A stretch of DNA of 64,000 bases from NCBI GenBank assembly GCA_964606325.1, contig CAZSGE010000002.1:62001-126000 (forward strand). The letters are read 5' to 3'. The notes under the pieces were generated by a model. That model was not told the origin of the DNA, did no database searches, and saw only the letters and a program-made list of their open reading frames with translations. Both the position numbers and the translations under genes were made by a program. The stretch comes from Berkiella sp964606325. GTDB taxonomy: Bacteria > Pseudomonadota > Gammaproteobacteria > Berkiellales > Berkiellaceae. This document shows, in pieces, positions 34,535 to 43,735 of this stretch; position 1 is the stretch's first letter, and each line of letters opens with the position of its first letter.

Positions 34535-36307
34535 ATGCAAGAACATAAGTTTCACCATTTATTAAAGCGTCAAATGAAAAATGCTGGGATTTTGGAAAGC
34601 GATCCGATACCAGATAATTATTTAAAATTACTATCGCACATCAACACTGCTTATATTGAAGCTGACCAAAGTCGCTACATTATTGAGCGATCCATGGAGA
34701 TATCATCACAAGAAATGCTTCACTTAAGAGAAGTATTACAAAAGGAAAAGGAAATAATTCAAGCGGTCATATCTGATGGTTTTTGCGTACTAGATCCATT
34801 CTGGAAAATATCAAGTTTGAATATGACTGGCGCCAAACTTTTATGTTGCTCTAGTGATGCTGTTATAGGAAAACCTTTTTATGAAATATTTAAATTGTAC
34901 GAGGAAGAAAAAGATAATCTAGCTGAAGTTAAACTACATCACTTACAAGAGCAATGTGCGAGAAATGAAATATATCACTGTGAGAGAGGACGAATCAAAA
35001 CCTACCAGGGCGTCAATCACGCCATTTCCTTTTCTATCAATCCCCTTCCTCTTATTAACAATAAATTGTTTGGTGGAGCAGTGCTAATTTTGCATGACAT
35101 CACCAAACAAATTGAAACGGAAACTTTATTACAAACTTCTTTAAAAGCAGCGCAAGAATCTAACAAATCTAAAGCCCTGTTTTTAGCTAACATGAGTCAT
35201 GAAATACGTACACCAATGAATGGCATTTTAGGTATGTTGCAGTTACTAATGCATACACCTTTGGATGATACTCAAAAAAATTACACGAACAAATGCTTTG
35301 ATTGCGCAAACTCTTTGCTACGAATAATTGGTGACATTTTAGATTTCTCTAAAATTGAAGCAGGCAAAGTTGACTTTGAAAATAAGGAATTTAACATAAA
35401 AGAAGAGTTCGAAAACTTAGTCATTATTTATGGTGCTCAATCTAAAGAGAAAAATTTAAATCTGAAGCTTATATTTGACAAATCAATTCCTGACCTTGTT
35501 AAAGGCGATGTGTTTAGAATTAGACAAATCATCACAAATTTAATTAACAATGCCATTAAGTTTACACCTAATGATGGTCACATCACAATTGAGGTTTCAC
35601 TGAAGAATACTTATAAAAACAAACTTGTTTTACATTTTTCAATTCAAGATACCGGGATTGGCATCAAAAAGGAAATGCAATCAAAAATATTTGAAGCATT
35701 CTCGCAAGCAGATGAATCTACCACACGAGAATATGGTGGAACAGGCCTAGGATTAGCAATTTGCAAACATTTGGTAAATTTAATGGGCGGCGAAATCACT
35801 GTCACATCAACACATGGCAAAGGTAGCACTTTTTCATTTAACTTAGAATTAGAGAAAGCATCTAAGCATGTTTGCGAGCAACCAGAAAACTATTTACTAA
35901 ATTCTATTCCGCAGTTTAAAGCACATGTTTTGTTGGTAGAAGATAATCCCGTAAACCAAACCGTTGTGAATGATATGTTAAAAACACTAGGTTGCGATAT
36001 TCATATTGCTCAATCAGGAACTGCGGCTTTAGAAGCTGTTCAAAAAGAAAAATATGACTTAATCTTGATGGATTGCCATATGCCAGGCATGGATGGCTTT
36101 GTTGCCACTGAAAAAATTCGCGAGCTAGAAAAATCGACTGATATTCAGGATGGCAAAAGCATCATTGTCGCTTTGACTGCAAATACTTTAAAAGGAACAA
36201 AAGAGCGTTGCCTTTCAGTGGGCATGGACGATTATTTATCAAAGCCTATTAATTATTCTCATCTGTGTACTGTACTATGCAAACACCTTCCCTATTCACA
36301 AATATAG
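34535..36307 (+). CDS. Hybrid sensor histidine kinase, NahK-like
   Basis: The 590-residue protein has no transmembrane segment. In order: a helical N-terminus (MEISSQEMLHLREVLQKE), a PAS domain (~70-190), HisKA with His222 in ANMSHEIRTPMNG, HATPase (NLINNAIKF, QDTGIGI, GGTGLGLAIC), and a receiver domain from ~466 with Asp513 (LILMDCHMPGMDG). It is probably soluble and takes its signal from the adjacent FIST protein, as NahK does from NosP. Phosphate may pass to a histidine phosphotransfer protein encoded elsewhere, or to the divergent REC-HATPase. A terminator covers its stop. Confidence 0.9.
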   Translation: MQEHKFHHLLKRQMKNAGILESDPIPDNYLKLLSHINTAYIEADQSRYIIERSMEISSQEMLHLREVLQKEKEIIQAVISDGFCVLDPFWKISSLNMTGAKLLCCSSDAVIGKPFYEIFKLYEEEKDNLAEVKLHHLQEQCARNEIYHCERGRIKTYQGVNHAISFSINPLPLINNKLFGGAVLILHDITKQIETETLLQTSLKAAQESNKSKALFLANMSHEIRTPMNGILGMLQLLMHTPLDDTQKNYTNKCFDCANSLLRIIGDILDFSKIEAGKVDFENKEFNIKEEFENLVIIYGAQSKEKNLNLKLIFDKSIPDLVKGDVFRIRQIITNLINNAIKFTPNDGHITIEVSLKNTYKNKLVLHFSIQDTGIGIKKEMQSKIFEAFSQADESTTREYGGTGLGLAICKHLVNLMGGEITVTSTHGKGSTFSFNLELEKASKHVCEQPENYLLNSIPQFKAHVLLVEDNPVNQTVVNDMLKTLGCDIHIAQSGTAALEAVQKEKYDLILMDCHMPGMDGFVATEKIRELEKSTDIQDGKSIIVALTANTLKGTKERCLSVGMDDYLSKPINYSHLCTVLCKHLPYSQI

Positions 36308-36334
36308 GCGCTTTCATTGTTTGGCACCTATATT
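36301..36334. terminator. Terminator at the 3' end of the kinase gene
   Basis: AATATAGG (36301-36308) pairs with CCTATATT (36327-36334), followed by ATTTTT. It overlaps the kinase stop and lies between convergent genes. Confidence 0.7.
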
Positions 36335-37507
36335 ATTTTTCACTTTACCCAAGCAAAATATAAAGCTTGAACATATGATCCCAGCATAGACCATCCAAGC
36401 CAAATATTGCATTGAATCAGTTTTAACAAACGTAACCAACAGCGTTGAAAAAACACCAAATATGCTCATATAAGAAGAAAATATTGCCATTCTTCTCCCC
36501 ATAGGTTCCGTGCACGCCTCTATCGCAAATCGACTTAGGGGACCAAAAGTCATTGCTAAGCCAAGCGCAACAAACATCATACAAATAATCATCACATATA
36601 GCGGGGATGTCGACAAACAAGCAAGTACAAAGCCAGTAGATGCTACCAATGCCACCAATAGACCTATTTTAATCAGCATAATAGGACTAACGCGATTCAC
36701 TGCAAATCCTGTTATTTGGGCACCAATGATAAAAAAACCAAAAACATATAACTGTATCAATCCATATGCGATTGTAGATTGATGATAATGCTCAACTAGT
36801 ATGAATGGGCTTTCCACCACCCAGCAGATGAGAGACAGAAACATAAAACAAAAGGGTAGTGCAAAAGTAAGAAATGCTTTTCTTGTACCGATGCGCCAGT
36901 AGTCTTTAAATATTTCTCTAAGATGTAAAGGGTAGTTTTCTTTTTGGAGGCCTGGCATAGCAAAAACTAACAACAGTAAACTTGTTACCCCGCCTAGAGA
37001 TAATATATTAAAAATCATACGCCAATTTGAAAATTCAATAACCAGCGCTCCTAATATAGGGCCAAAAGCTGGCGCTAGAATAACGACTGATCCCATCAAT
37101 GCTATGATTTTAATGGCGATTTTGGTTTCAAACGTTTCATGCACAGCTGCATAGCCTGCTACCACGACAGAGCTCACTGAACAACCTTGAATAAATCTGC
37201 AGATTAAAAATATGAAGATACTGGCTGTGTTTGCGCAAATATAACTTGCGCCTGTAAAACAAAGCACACCAAATATCAACACTATTTTTCTGCCATATCT
37301 ATCGGACAGAGGCCCCATCAAGAGTTGCATCGATGCTGAGCCTAAAAACCAATAAAGCAAAGTATCTTGGGCAAGATGTTGTGAAATGCCAAATTCAGCC
37401 ATCAGCATTGGCAAACCTGGCAAGTACATATCATTGGCAAGGTATGTAAATATTTCAAAAAATACAATTGCTAAAGGAAACCAATATGAAATTTTAGCAT
37501 GTGGCAT
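36314..37507 (-). CDS. Bcr/CflA-type MFS drug exporter
   Basis: The 397-residue, 12-helix inner-membrane protein fits the DHA1 Bcr/CflA group: DMYLPGLPMLMAEFGIS in helix 1, QLLMGPLSDRYGRKIVL as the A-like motif, RFIQGCSVSSVVVAGYAAVHE, and LAPAFGPILGALV (antiporter motif C). The family exports bicyclomycin, sulfonamides or small metabolites by proton antiport. Substrate unknown. It converges with the kinase and is divergent from the double-glycine peptide gene. Confidence 0.88.
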   Translation of the reverse strand: MPHAKISYWFPLAIVFFEIFTYLANDMYLPGLPMLMAEFGISQHLAQDTLLYWFLGSASMQLLMGPLSDRYGRKIVLIFGVLCFTGASYICANTASIFIFLICRFIQGCSVSSVVVAGYAAVHETFETKIAIKIIALMGSVVILAPAFGPILGALVIEFSNWRMIFNILSLGGVTSLLLLVFAMPGLQKENYPLHLREIFKDYWRIGTRKAFLTFALPFCFMFLSLICWVVESPFILVEHYHQSTIAYGLIQLYVFGFFIIGAQITGFAVNRVSPIMLIKIGLLVALVASTGFVLACLSTSPLYVMIICMMFVALGLAMTFGPLSRFAIEACTEPMGRRMAIFSSYMSIFGVFSTLLVTFVKTDSMQYLAWMVYAGIICSSFIFCLGKVKNNIGAKQ

Positions 37508-37661
37508 AAATAGTAAACTTATATAAAAATGGATGTGATAATATTGATTGCACTTTAAATTTAGCTAACCAGTTAATTTGGTTTTATTTACTCTTAAATT
37601 GCATTCTAACTTAAAATCACAGAAAATGTCGGTTCCCTTTCCAAAATTGAGTTGAACCAAA

Positions 37662-37898
37662 ATGCAATTATTATCCCGAGCACAAATAGAAAAAGTAAAT
37701 GGTGGCAATAGTGAAACGGATGCTGATGGTTTCACGGTATTGATGCTAGGATGGCTGGCCGCACTGATTATCCAACCGCAACAACAAACGCCTGCTCTAG
37801 CGGCTGTAGCCTATACAAGCGGAAATGACTGTCTGTATAAGCAAAGCGAGCCTTGTTTGTTAGCTCATGAGAACGACCATACTCTCCAACAAGGATAA
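37662..37898 (+). CDS. Small peptide with double-glycine leader (microcin/bacteriocin-like)
   Basis: The 78-residue product starts MQLLSRAQIEKVNGG, a close match to the class II leader consensus (M-x-x-L-S-x-x-x-I-x-x-V-x-G-G) that peptidase-containing ABC exporters (C39 type) cut after GG. The mature 63 residues have an acidic start, a hydrophobic stretch FTVLMLGWLAALII, a Gln/Ala-rich middle and two Cys (57, 65). No C39 exporter or immunity gene was recognised nearby; the adjacent Bcr/CflA pump is of a different class. The ribosome site is weak. A perfect 9-bp hairpin includes the stop codon. Confidence 0.6.
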   Translation: MQLLSRAQIEKVNGGNSETDADGFTVLMLGWLAALIIQPQQQTPALAAVAYTSGNDCLYKQSEPCLLAHENDHTLQQG

Positions 37899-37907
37899 TC
37901 CTTGTTG
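37887..37907 (+). terminator. Hairpin over the peptide stop codon
   Basis: CAACAAGGA (37887-37895) and TCCTTGTTG (37899-37907) form a perfect 9-bp stem whose 3-base loop is the TAA stop. Confidence 0.65.
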
Positions 37908-37930
37908 AATGACTAAACTATCTTTTCTTC

Positions 37931-37952
37931 AAAAAATACTATAGTATTTTTT
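37931..37952. repeat. Perfect 22-bp AT-rich palindrome
   Basis: Bases 37931-37941 are the exact reverse complement of 37942-37952 (core ATACTATAGTAT flanked by A and T runs). It lies 36 bases before the next small gene. It could be an operator or a weak terminator with a T-run. Confidence 0.6.
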
Positions 37953-37987
37953 GTTGGAAATGCTAACAAATTCAAAAGGACTTACAT

Positions 37988-38209
37988 ATGAAACGCGCGA
38001 TCAAAGCTATTTTGTCTATCAGTCTTTTAGCCTTTTATGTCCAAGGTTACTGCGATACCGCCCCCCCTCAGGAAGCAATGGCAGCCTGTGCTGACAAAGA
38101 AGATGGCGATGCATGTGAATACACCAACAAAGAAGGTACATTGTTAGGCGGCTTTTGTCGCATCAATCAGAGTAGCCAAGGTAAACTGGTTTGTGTACCT
38201 TCTCAATAA
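37988..38209 (+). CDS. Small secreted Cys-containing protein
   Basis: The 73-residue product has a signal peptide (AIKAILSISLLAFYVQGYC). The mature domain has four Cys in ACADKEDGDACEY, GGFCRI and VCVPSQ. The pattern A-C-x(4)-G-D-x-C ... G-x-C ... C-V-P resembles a short domain found in many secreted proteobacterial proteins. Function unknown. It lies between the double-glycine peptide gene and miaB, on the same strand as both. Confidence 0.65.
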   Translation: MKRAIKAILSISLLAFYVQGYCDTAPPQEAMAACADKEDGDACEYTNKEGTLLGGFCRINQSSQGKLVCVPSQ

Positions 38210-38317
38210 CCCAAACAAATTAGAAAAATGACTAACAAAAGCCACAACAAAGTGGCTTACCCTCTCAAAAATCGTTAGAATTTGCCTTTTCTCGTTGTAC
38301 CAAGTGAGCCCTCCTCT

Positions 38318-39661
38318 GTGGAAAAGCAATTGTATATAGAAACCTGGGGCTGCCAGATGAATCAGTATGACACTAAACGCATGGCGGAATTGCTTGAAGC
38401 TAGCCATGGTTTGAAGTTGTCAGACTCCCCAGAAAATGCAGATGTTCTTTTGATGAATACTTGCTCTATTCGTGAAAAGGCGCAAGAAAAGGTGTTTTCG
38501 CGTTTAGGCCAATGGCGTGAACTAAAAGAAAGCAACCCCAAGATAATCATTGGTGTGGGTGGGTGCGTTGCAAGCCAGGAAGGCGCCGCGATTCGATCAA
38601 GAGCGCCTTACGTTGATATCGTGTTTGGCCCGCAAACGTTACATCGTCTGCCCACATTACTAAATCAAGTCAAGCGCAACGGGCGACCAGCCATCGATAT
38701 AACATTCCCCCTGATTGAGAAATTTGATTGTTTGCCCGAGCCTAAAGCAGATGGCCCAAGTGCACTCGTTTCTATTCAAGAAGGTTGTAGCAAATATTGT
38801 TCTTATTGTATTGTTCCTTACACACGAGGCGAAGAAGTTAATCGTCCCTTGGATGATATTATTGCTGAAGTGGCCCATCTAGCCGCTCATGGCGTCAAAG
38901 AAATTACCTTGCTTGGGCAAAATGTAAATGCCTATCGAGGTTTAACGCACGATGGCCATGTGGCTGATTTAGCACTACTTATTCGCTACGTCGCCAAAAT
39001 TGAAAGTATAGATAGGATTCGTTTTACAACCTCTCATCCTAATGAATTTTCACCCAGTTTAATTCAAGCGTATGCTGATATTCCCGCGCTTGCGAATCAT
39101 TTACATTTACCCGTGCAAAGTGGTTCAGATAGAATTTTAGGATTGATGGGACGTGGACACACTACCTTGGAATATAAATCAAAACTTCGCCGCTTACGCG
39201 AAGTAAGACCCGATATTTCTATCACGTCTGATTTTATCGTGGGTTATCCAGGTGAAACAGAAGATGATTTTGCGGCTACATTAAATTTAGTCACAACTGT
39301 GGGGTTTGATTTATCTTATTGCTTTATCTATAGCGCCAGACCCGGCACACCTGCAGCGTCACTTGATGATGAAGTACCGCTTGAAGTTAAAAAGCAGCGA
39401 TTAAGCATTTTGCAAAATGTCTTAGCAGAACAAGCAAATAAAATAAGCATGAACATGGTAGGCAAAACCGAACGGGTTTTGGTAATTAGCCCTTCCAAAA
39501 AGAGTCCTGAAACTGAACTGTATGGAAGAACGGAAAATAACCGTGCCGTACATTTTAGAGGTGATAAGTCTTTAGTGGGTCATTTTGTGGATGTACACAT
39601 TATTGAAGCAAGGCCCAATTCATTGCGAGCCAAGCTCTGTGACCAGATGGTAAGTGCATGA
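38318..39661 (+). CDS. miaB: tRNA-2-methylthio-N6-dimethylallyladenosine synthase MiaB
   Basis: MiaB adds the methylthio group to i6A37 of tRNAs reading U-starting codons. It has UPF0004 (YIETWGCQMNQYD, NTCSIREKAQEKVFSRLGQ, VGGCVASQEG), the radical-SAM site CSKYCSYCIVPYTRGEE, and a C-terminal TRAM region. No ATG is available. GTG 38318 was chosen because it puts the first cluster Cys at residue 12, as in E. coli, and AAGTGAG lies upstream; TTG 38282 is the alternative. Length from the GTG is 447 residues. It begins the conserved miaB-ybeZ-ybeY-ybeX-lnt block. Confidence 0.95.
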   Translation: MEKQLYIETWGCQMNQYDTKRMAELLEASHGLKLSDSPENADVLLMNTCSIREKAQEKVFSRLGQWRELKESNPKIIIGVGGCVASQEGAAIRSRAPYVDIVFGPQTLHRLPTLLNQVKRNGRPAIDITFPLIEKFDCLPEPKADGPSALVSIQEGCSKYCSYCIVPYTRGEEVNRPLDDIIAEVAHLAAHGVKEITLLGQNVNAYRGLTHDGHVADLALLIRYVAKIESIDRIRFTTSHPNEFSPSLIQAYADIPALANHLHLPVQSGSDRILGLMGRGHTTLEYKSKLRRLREVRPDISITSDFIVGYPGETEDDFAATLNLVTTVGFDLSYCFIYSARPGTPAASLDDEVPLEVKKQRLSILQNVLAEQANKISMNMVGKTERVLVISPSKKSPETELYGRTENNRAVHFRGDKSLVGHFVDVHIIEARPNSLRAKLCDQMVSA

Positions 39662-39720
39662 TTAATATAGATTATTTGTAAAACTAGGAGCAGTGCTTTG
39701 CAGGTCCTTCATTAAGAGTT

Positions 39721-40773
39721 ATGCTTAAAGATGAACCCCTTTTTATAAGGCCACCAGGAATTCAATTGAGCGATAAAGTTAGTTATTGCGAAATTTCATT
39801 ATTACCTATCGATAACCGTAGATTAATGAGTCTATGCGGTCATGTTGATGAGCACATAAGACTAATCGAGCGTCGCATTGGCGTGGAAATAAGTAATCGA
39901 GGCAATGTCTTTCAAATCATGGGTGATAAAGAATCCGTCCACATTACACACAATCTTATTAACACGCTCTATGCGCAAACCGAAAGCGGTATTGAGCTCT
40001 CTCCAGAAAGTGTTCATTTGGCAATACAGGAAAGTGTTCAAATGCTAGATAAATCCAAAACGCATCGTCCTCCTGCGCCTTTAATGCATGAAAACAACGA
40101 TCTTATACTTAAAACACGAAATGGTTTAATCAAACCCCATGGTAAAAATCAACTTCACTATCTTCAAAATATCGCCCTGCACGATATTAATTTTGGCATA
40201 GGTCCTGCTGGTACAGGTAAAACCTATTTGGCTGTTGCTATGGCAGTAAAAGCCTTAGAAGCAGAAAAAGTTCGACGTATTGTTTTAGTTCGCCCGGCAG
40301 TGGAAGCTGGAGAAAGATTAGGATTTTTACCTGGCGATTTAAGCCAAAAAATTGATCCCTATTTGCGACCACTATACGATGCACTTTATGAAATGCTAGG
40401 CTTTGAGCGCGTCAGTAAATTAATGGATAGAAATGTTATTGAGCTTGCACCTTTAGCTTATATGCGCGGCAGAACATTAAATGATGCTTTTATTATTTTA
40501 GACGAAAGCCAAAATACCACCCGCGAGCAAATGAAAATGTTTCTTACTAGACTTGGGTTTGGCTCAAAGGCCGTGATCACAGGCGACATTACCCAAGTCG
40601 ATCTTCCTAAAGGGATTGCCTCTGGTCTTAAACATGCTGTTGCTGTCTTGAAAGACATCCCAGAAATGAGTTTTACTTTTTTTGAATCCAAGGATGTTGT
40701 GAGACATCCTTTAGTACAAAGCGTGGTTGAAGCGTATGAACGCTATGAAAATCAACCCAAAGACGAGGGTTAA
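39721..40773 (+). CDS. ybeZ: PhoH-like ATPase YbeZ
   Basis: The 350-residue protein has a KH-like N-terminal region and a PhoH ATPase domain: Walker A GPAGTGKTYLAVA, Walker B AFIILDESQNTT, and RLGFGSKAVITGDITQVDLP. YbeZ works with the endoribonuclease YbeY in rRNA maturation and ribosome quality control. Its TAA overlaps the ATG of ybeY by one base, which favours translational coupling. Confidence 0.95.
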   Translation: MLKDEPLFIRPPGIQLSDKVSYCEISLLPIDNRRLMSLCGHVDEHIRLIERRIGVEISNRGNVFQIMGDKESVHITHNLINTLYAQTESGIELSPESVHLAIQESVQMLDKSKTHRPPAPLMHENNDLILKTRNGLIKPHGKNQLHYLQNIALHDINFGIGPAGTGKTYLAVAMAVKALEAEKVRRIVLVRPAVEAGERLGFLPGDLSQKIDPYLRPLYDALYEMLGFERVSKLMDRNVIELAPLAYMRGRTLNDAFIILDESQNTTREQMKMFLTRLGFGSKAVITGDITQVDLPKGIASGLKHAVAVLKDIPEMSFTFFESKDVVRHPLVQSVVEAYERYENQPKDEG

Positions 40774-41234
40774 TGAAAGGTATTGATGTTCAAGTGGTTA
40801 CTAAAGTTCCTTGCCCTGCTAAAAACGAAATAAAGAGTTGGGCAAAAGCCACTTTAAACCAACAAAACACATCGGGCTCACTGGTGGTGAGAATTGTAGA
40901 TGAAGCTGAAATGATATCGCTCAATCACCAGTATCGAAAAAAAGAAAAACCAACGAACGTATTATCTTTTAGATGCGATTTACCCACTCATATTCGGGGT
41001 GACATTTTGGGCGATATTGTGATATGCGCCAGTGTTGTTGCAAGTGAGGCGTTGGCCCAAGACAAAACCGCACAAGAACATTGGGCGCACATGGTTGTCC
41101 ATGGGGTTTTGCACTTGCTTGGCTTTGATCACGAAAATGAGCAAGATGCCACCAAAATGGAAAATCATGAAATAACGATTTTATCTGAGTTAGGCTTTGC
41201 CAATCCTTATAGAGTGACTAAAATGCATGAGTGA
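40773..41234 (+). CDS. ybeY: Endoribonuclease YbeY
   Basis: YbeY is a zinc-dependent RNase for 16S rRNA 3' processing and 70S quality control. The 153-residue protein has the metal motif HGVLHLLGFDH, with His110, His114 and His120, and the conserved NVLSFRCD strand and GDILGDIVI. It overlaps ybeZ by 1 base and ybeX by 8, so the three are translationally coupled. Confidence 0.96.
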   Translation: MKGIDVQVVTKVPCPAKNEIKSWAKATLNQQNTSGSLVVRIVDEAEMISLNHQYRKKEKPTNVLSFRCDLPTHIRGDILGDIVICASVVASEALAQDKTAQEHWAHMVVHGVLHLLGFDHENEQDATKMENHEITILSELGFANPYRVTKMHE

Positions 41235-42069
41235 CGATGAGACTAATCTAACCAGTACACCTTCATGGTTAAAACGGTTAAGCAATGCCTTGGGCAAGAA
41301 CCCCAAGACACGAGAGGAACTACTTGATCTGCTGCGAGACATGCAGCATGACTTGCTCGATCCCGATTCATTAAGAATGATAGAAGGTGTCTTGCAAGTT
41401 TCGCAAATGACGGTAAGCGAAATTATGCTACCAAGAGCGGAAATGGTGGTCGTACAAAAAGATTCATCTTACGAACAAATTTTGCCTATCGCTATTAAAT
41501 CTGGTCATTCGCGTATACCCGTCATTGGAGAAAACAAAGACGAAGTGATTGGAATATTAATGGTTAAAGACTTATTAATTTTCTCACTTGAAGGTGAAGA
41601 TAAGTTTTCATTAAAAGACATCTTAAGGCCTGCCGTGTTCGTACCGGAAAATAAACGTCTGAATATGTTGTTAAATGAGTTTCGAAAAAACCGGAATCAT
41701 ATTGCTATTGTGGTTGATGAATATGGCGGCGTTACAGGGCTCGTTTCAATTGAAGATATCTTAGAACAGATAGTGGGGGATATCGAAGATGAACATGACG
41801 TTGAAAAAGATGTCTATATTCGTCAACATAAAGATGATACCTATTCCATTAAAGCGATTACCCCCATTGAAGATTTTAACCGCTTTTTTGGCACCACACT
41901 CAAAGATGATGAATATGACACCATTGGTGGTTTGGTTTTGCAAGGGTTTGGGCACTTACCCAAACGGGGCGAAACAATTATGGTAGAAGAGATCCCGTTC
42001 AAGGTTTTAAGAGCCAATAATCGACGGATCCAAGTGTTACAAACCAAATTGACGCCAATAGAAAAATAA
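41227..42069 (+). CDS. ybeX: CBS-domain protein YbeX/CorC
   Basis: The 280-residue protein has paired CBS domains (EIMLPRAEMVVVQKDSSYEQIL... HSRIPVIGENKDEVIGIL; VDEYGGVTGLVSIEDILEQIVGDIEDEHD) and a C-terminal CorC_HlyC transporter-associated domain (FNRFFGTTLKDDEYDTIGGLVL, RGETIMVEEIPFKVL). It is linked to Co/Mg handling and, in E. coli, to ribosome metabolism. It overlaps ybeY and precedes lnt by 23 bases, the standard order. Confidence 0.95.
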   Translation: MSDDETNLTSTPSWLKRLSNALGKNPKTREELLDLLRDMQHDLLDPDSLRMIEGVLQVSQMTVSEIMLPRAEMVVVQKDSSYEQILPIAIKSGHSRIPVIGENKDEVIGILMVKDLLIFSLEGEDKFSLKDILRPAVFVPENKRLNMLLNEFRKNRNHIAIVVDEYGGVTGLVSIEDILEQIVGDIEDEHDVEKDVYIRQHKDDTYSIKAITPIEDFNRFFGTTLKDDEYDTIGGLVLQGFGHLPKRGETIMVEEIPFKVLRANNRRIQVLQTKLTPIEK

Positions 42070-42092
42070 ATTCGCATATTTAAGGGAGCATC

Positions 42093-43664
42093 ATGAAGGA
42101 TCTGTATAAAAAAATAAAACCCTATCTTCCCTATCTTGTCGCCTTACTGAGTGGTGGCTTATTAACCTATGCTTTTGCGCCCTATAATGCAGGCATCGTC
42201 GCTATCATTTCACCGGCACTGCTACTGTGGTGCTTAGTAAAACAGTCTCCTAAAAAAGCGCTGCTGATTGGCCTATGCTATGGAATTGGCATGTTTGGCA
42301 TGGGCGTTAATTGGGTTTATTACAGTATTCATGTCTATGGCAACACGCCTCCTTGGTTAGCGGGGATCATTACCGGTTTATTTGTTCTCGTGATGGCAAT
42401 TTATCCTGCCATTATGAGCTGGATTTTAAATAAATTTTTCAACAAACATGAGATTGTACGAACTTTAGTTATTTTTCCTGCCCTGTGGACAATATTTGAA
42501 ATTGCCAGAGGCTGGATATTAACGGGTTTCCCATGGCTTTACGTTGGCTATTCTCAAATGAGCAGCCAGTTGCAAGCATTTGCGCCAATTGGTGGCGTTT
42601 TTGCGGTCTCATGGGTAGCTGTTTTAGTGGGCAGTTTGCTTTTCAGCATTGTGATGTATTATTACGAAAATAAAGATAATGCTAAGCTGCGCAATCAATT
42701 GTTTGTTACCTTGGTTACTGTATGGGTTATTGCTTTTGGTGCAAAACAAATCAAGGGAACAGAGCAATCCGATCAATTGCTCAGTGTATCGCTTTTACAA
42801 GGTAATATCCCCCAGCTCATGCGCTGGGATCCGGCGCATGTTGCAAATATTGTACAAACCTATCGCAGCTTAACCGATAGCGTATTAGCAACCTCGCAAG
42901 TTATCGTATGGCCTGAAGGTGCTATCCCTATCCCCTTGCCATTGTCACAAAACTTTTTTACTGAAATGGGACAGCTTGCAAGTCAATATCACACCGCCAT
43001 CATCAGTGGCGTTCCCAGCCAACTTCCCGATCAAACGCACTATTATAATTCACTGATTGCTGTTGGCGCAGCTGGATCAAATAATGCAGGTTGCGAAAAT
43101 TATACCACCCCAGGCTGCAGCTATGAAAAAACAAAACTTGTACCTTTCGGGGAATATGTTCCTCTAGAAACTGTGTTACGCGGTGTGATTGCTTTTCTGA
43201 ATTTGCCGATGTCGAGCTTTGTCGAAGGTGAAAGCGGTCAGTCACCGTTAATCGTACAAGGTTTTCGCTTTGCGCCTGCCATTTGTTATGAAATCGCTTA
43301 TCCTTTTTATGTTCAGCACCATGCTAAAGATGCCGATTTTATTCTCACCGTGAGTAATGATACTTGGTTTGGCGATACCATAGGTCCATTACAACATTTG
43401 CAAATCGCGCAATTTCGCGCACTTGAAACAGGCAAATATGTTATCCGCGGCACCAATACAGGTTACACCGCGATCATTTCACCTAACGGTAAACTGCAAG
43501 CAGTGGCCAAACCTTATAAAGCGGAAACCCTCACTGGAGATGTTTATGTAATGACGGGGCAAACTTTCTGGGTTCGATTCGGCTATTGGCCATTGCTGAG
43601 CGCCCTAGCCTTAACCTTGGCTGGTGGTTTTGCTTGGCAAAATCGAAAGAAGAAAAAGAAATAA
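42093..43664 (+). CDS. lnt: Apolipoprotein N-acyltransferase
   Basis: Lnt adds the third acyl chain to the N-terminal Cys of lipoproteins, needed for Lol-dependent sorting. The 523-residue protein has about six N-terminal membrane helices and a periplasmic nitrilase domain. The triad is visible: Glu275 (VWPEGAIP), Lys346 (YEKTKLVPFGEY) and Cys398 (PAICYEIAYP). FPWLYVGYSQ is also conserved. A final helix precedes the basic tail. A strong hairpin follows its stop and ends the block. Confidence 0.96.
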   Translation: MKDLYKKIKPYLPYLVALLSGGLLTYAFAPYNAGIVAIISPALLLWCLVKQSPKKALLIGLCYGIGMFGMGVNWVYYSIHVYGNTPPWLAGIITGLFVLVMAIYPAIMSWILNKFFNKHEIVRTLVIFPALWTIFEIARGWILTGFPWLYVGYSQMSSQLQAFAPIGGVFAVSWVAVLVGSLLFSIVMYYYENKDNAKLRNQLFVTLVTVWVIAFGAKQIKGTEQSDQLLSVSLLQGNIPQLMRWDPAHVANIVQTYRSLTDSVLATSQVIVWPEGAIPIPLPLSQNFFTEMGQLASQYHTAIISGVPSQLPDQTHYYNSLIAVGAAGSNNAGCENYTTPGCSYEKTKLVPFGEYVPLETVLRGVIAFLNLPMSSFVEGESGQSPLIVQGFRFAPAICYEIAYPFYVQHHAKDADFILTVSNDTWFGDTIGPLQHLQIAQFRALETGKYVIRGTNTGYTAIISPNGKLQAVAKPYKAETLTGDVYVMTGQTFWVRFGYWPLLSALALTLAGGFAWQNRKKKKK

Positions 43665-43672
43665 TACTCACC

Positions 43673-43710
43673 TTTCCTACGTGCCGTGGCTGTCCACGGC
43701 ATCCAGGAAA
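43673..43710. terminator. Terminator after lnt
   Basis: TGCCGTGG (43682-43689) and CCACGGCA (43694-43701) form a perfect stem with a 4-base loop. Outer TTTCCT/AGGAAA extends it. It lies between convergent lnt and hipA. Confidence 0.75.
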
Positions 43711-43735
43711 TTATCTTCGTTTGTTTTGAGAAAAA

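Noticed and set aside
36314..37507. Exporter for the double-glycine peptide
   Set aside because: It is a Bcr/CflA MFS pump with no C39 peptidase or ABC domain, so it cannot process a GG leader.
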